Shown here one piece after another: positions 63,787 to 64,000 of a stretch of 64,000 nt of DNA. This stretch comes from Leptospirillum ferrooxidans C2-3 (GTDB taxonomy: Bacteria > Nitrospirota > Leptospirillia > Leptospirillales > Leptospirillaceae), in assembly GCF_000284315.1 (NCBI RefSeq), contig NC_017094.1, positions 1,829,486-1,893,485 of the forward strand, in the 5' to 3' direction. The notes below the pieces were generated by a model. That model saw only the letters and a program-made list of their open reading frames with translations, did no database searches and had not been told where the DNA came from. The position numbers were made by a program, and so were the translations under genes. Position 1 is the stretch's first letter. Each line of letters opens with the position of its first letter.

Positions 63787-64000
63787 ATGGTTCCCCTTTG
63801 GCTTGATGCCACGGCAATAGCTCTTCTTATTCTGATCAACGCCATCCTTGCTGCGGCAGAGATTTCCACCATTTCACTGAGACTCTCAAGAGCCCATCAG
63901 ATCGCTCAGGCGGGGACACCGGAAGCACAGGCCCTCCTGAAGCTCAGAAGGGATCCGGAACGTTTTGTCGCGACGGTCCAGGTCCTGATGACGCTGATCA
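63787..64000 (+). CDS. CNNM/CorC-family (hemolysin-related) membrane protein, 5' part
   Basis: The first 71 codons are present. AAGGAG precedes ATG 63787. The N-terminus is a transmembrane helix (WLDATAIALLILINAILAAAEIS) followed by SLRLSRAHQIAQAG and LKLRRDPERFVATVQV. This matches the DUF21/CNNM domain start, where AAAEIS and the following Arg-rich loop are typical. CBS and CorC_HlyC domains would lie beyond the window. Family proteins export or sense Mg2+ or Co2+. Confidence 0.85.
   Translation, partial: MVPLWLDATAIALLILINAILAAAEISTISLRLSRAHQIAQAGTPEAQALLKLRRDPERFVATVQVLMTLI

Noticed and set aside
1..64000. CRISPR arrays, insertion sequences, integrases or phage genes
   Set aside because: No repeat-spacer pattern, transposase or integrase motif, or flanking direct repeats were seen in either strand.

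Overview
The window is a compact, syntenic chromosome segment. No insertion sequence, prophage or CRISPR array is visible. Gene content points to a chemolithoautotroph that fixes CO2 by the reductive TCA (rTCA) cycle in the citryl-CoA synthetase / citryl-CoA lyase variant, with a DabAB inorganic carbon transporter, a beta-carbonic anhydrase, an AprBA/Sat sulfur module and many cyclic-di-GMP enzymes. The nearest match I know is Leptospirillum (Nitrospirota), with the moderate GC content fitting an L. ferrooxidans-like lineage. This assignment is inference from gene content, not from a search. Most genes lie on the minus strand.

Layout. 1-5750: division and cell wall (dcw) cluster mraZ-rsmH-ftsL-ftsI-murE-murF (minus), read from one consensus promoter that overlaps an MraZ operator. 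6204-7592: FmdB-type zinc ribbon, a putative lipoprotein and a peroxiredoxin. 7702-18601: rTCA region (minus): ccsA, ccsB, an untracked 49-residue membrane protein and acnA; then ccl; then a PsiE-like membrane protein, frdB, frdA, sucC and sucD. 18804: tRNA-Glu. 19035-21905: two EAL phosphodiesterases and a methyltransferase. 21914-30032: storage-carbon operon pgm-glgP-gnd-zwf-ppk2. 30491-35172: OmpA/DUF4398 pair, ackA and a long-form ilvD. 35483-41680: a small unknown, a Sel1 protein, an alcohol dehydrogenase, sat, aprB and aprA. 42022-49239: Sua5, a sigma-54 activator, bioD, a second short-form ilvD, a DUF6671 protein and a soluble chemoreceptor. 49392-61870: a large GGDEF-EAL protein, then the inorganic carbon module dabA-dabB-mpsC1-mpsC2, a CDGSH protein, an HD-GYP protein and a divergent beta-carbonic anhydrase. 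61906-64000: a lipoprotein, a 37-residue membrane peptide and the start of a CNNM/CorC-type protein.

How the parts fit. DabAB, MpsC and carbonic anhydrase would supply inorganic carbon to the rTCA cycle. CcsAB, Ccl and AcnA close the citrate end of the cycle; FrdAB and SucCD carry fumarate to succinyl-CoA. Surplus carbon passes through phosphoglucomutase to glycogen, and the same operon can send it back through the oxidative pentose phosphate pathway for NADPH. The window encodes four separate c-di-GMP enzymes.

The most novel signal is a structured RNA element of about 80 nt. It occurs twice on the minus strand (57757-57837 and 59247-59327), ahead of dabBA and ahead of mpsC2. Both copies have covarying stems and both end in a near-identical terminator hairpin with a U7 tract. 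This looks like an undescribed leader or riboswitch-like regulator of the inorganic carbon module.
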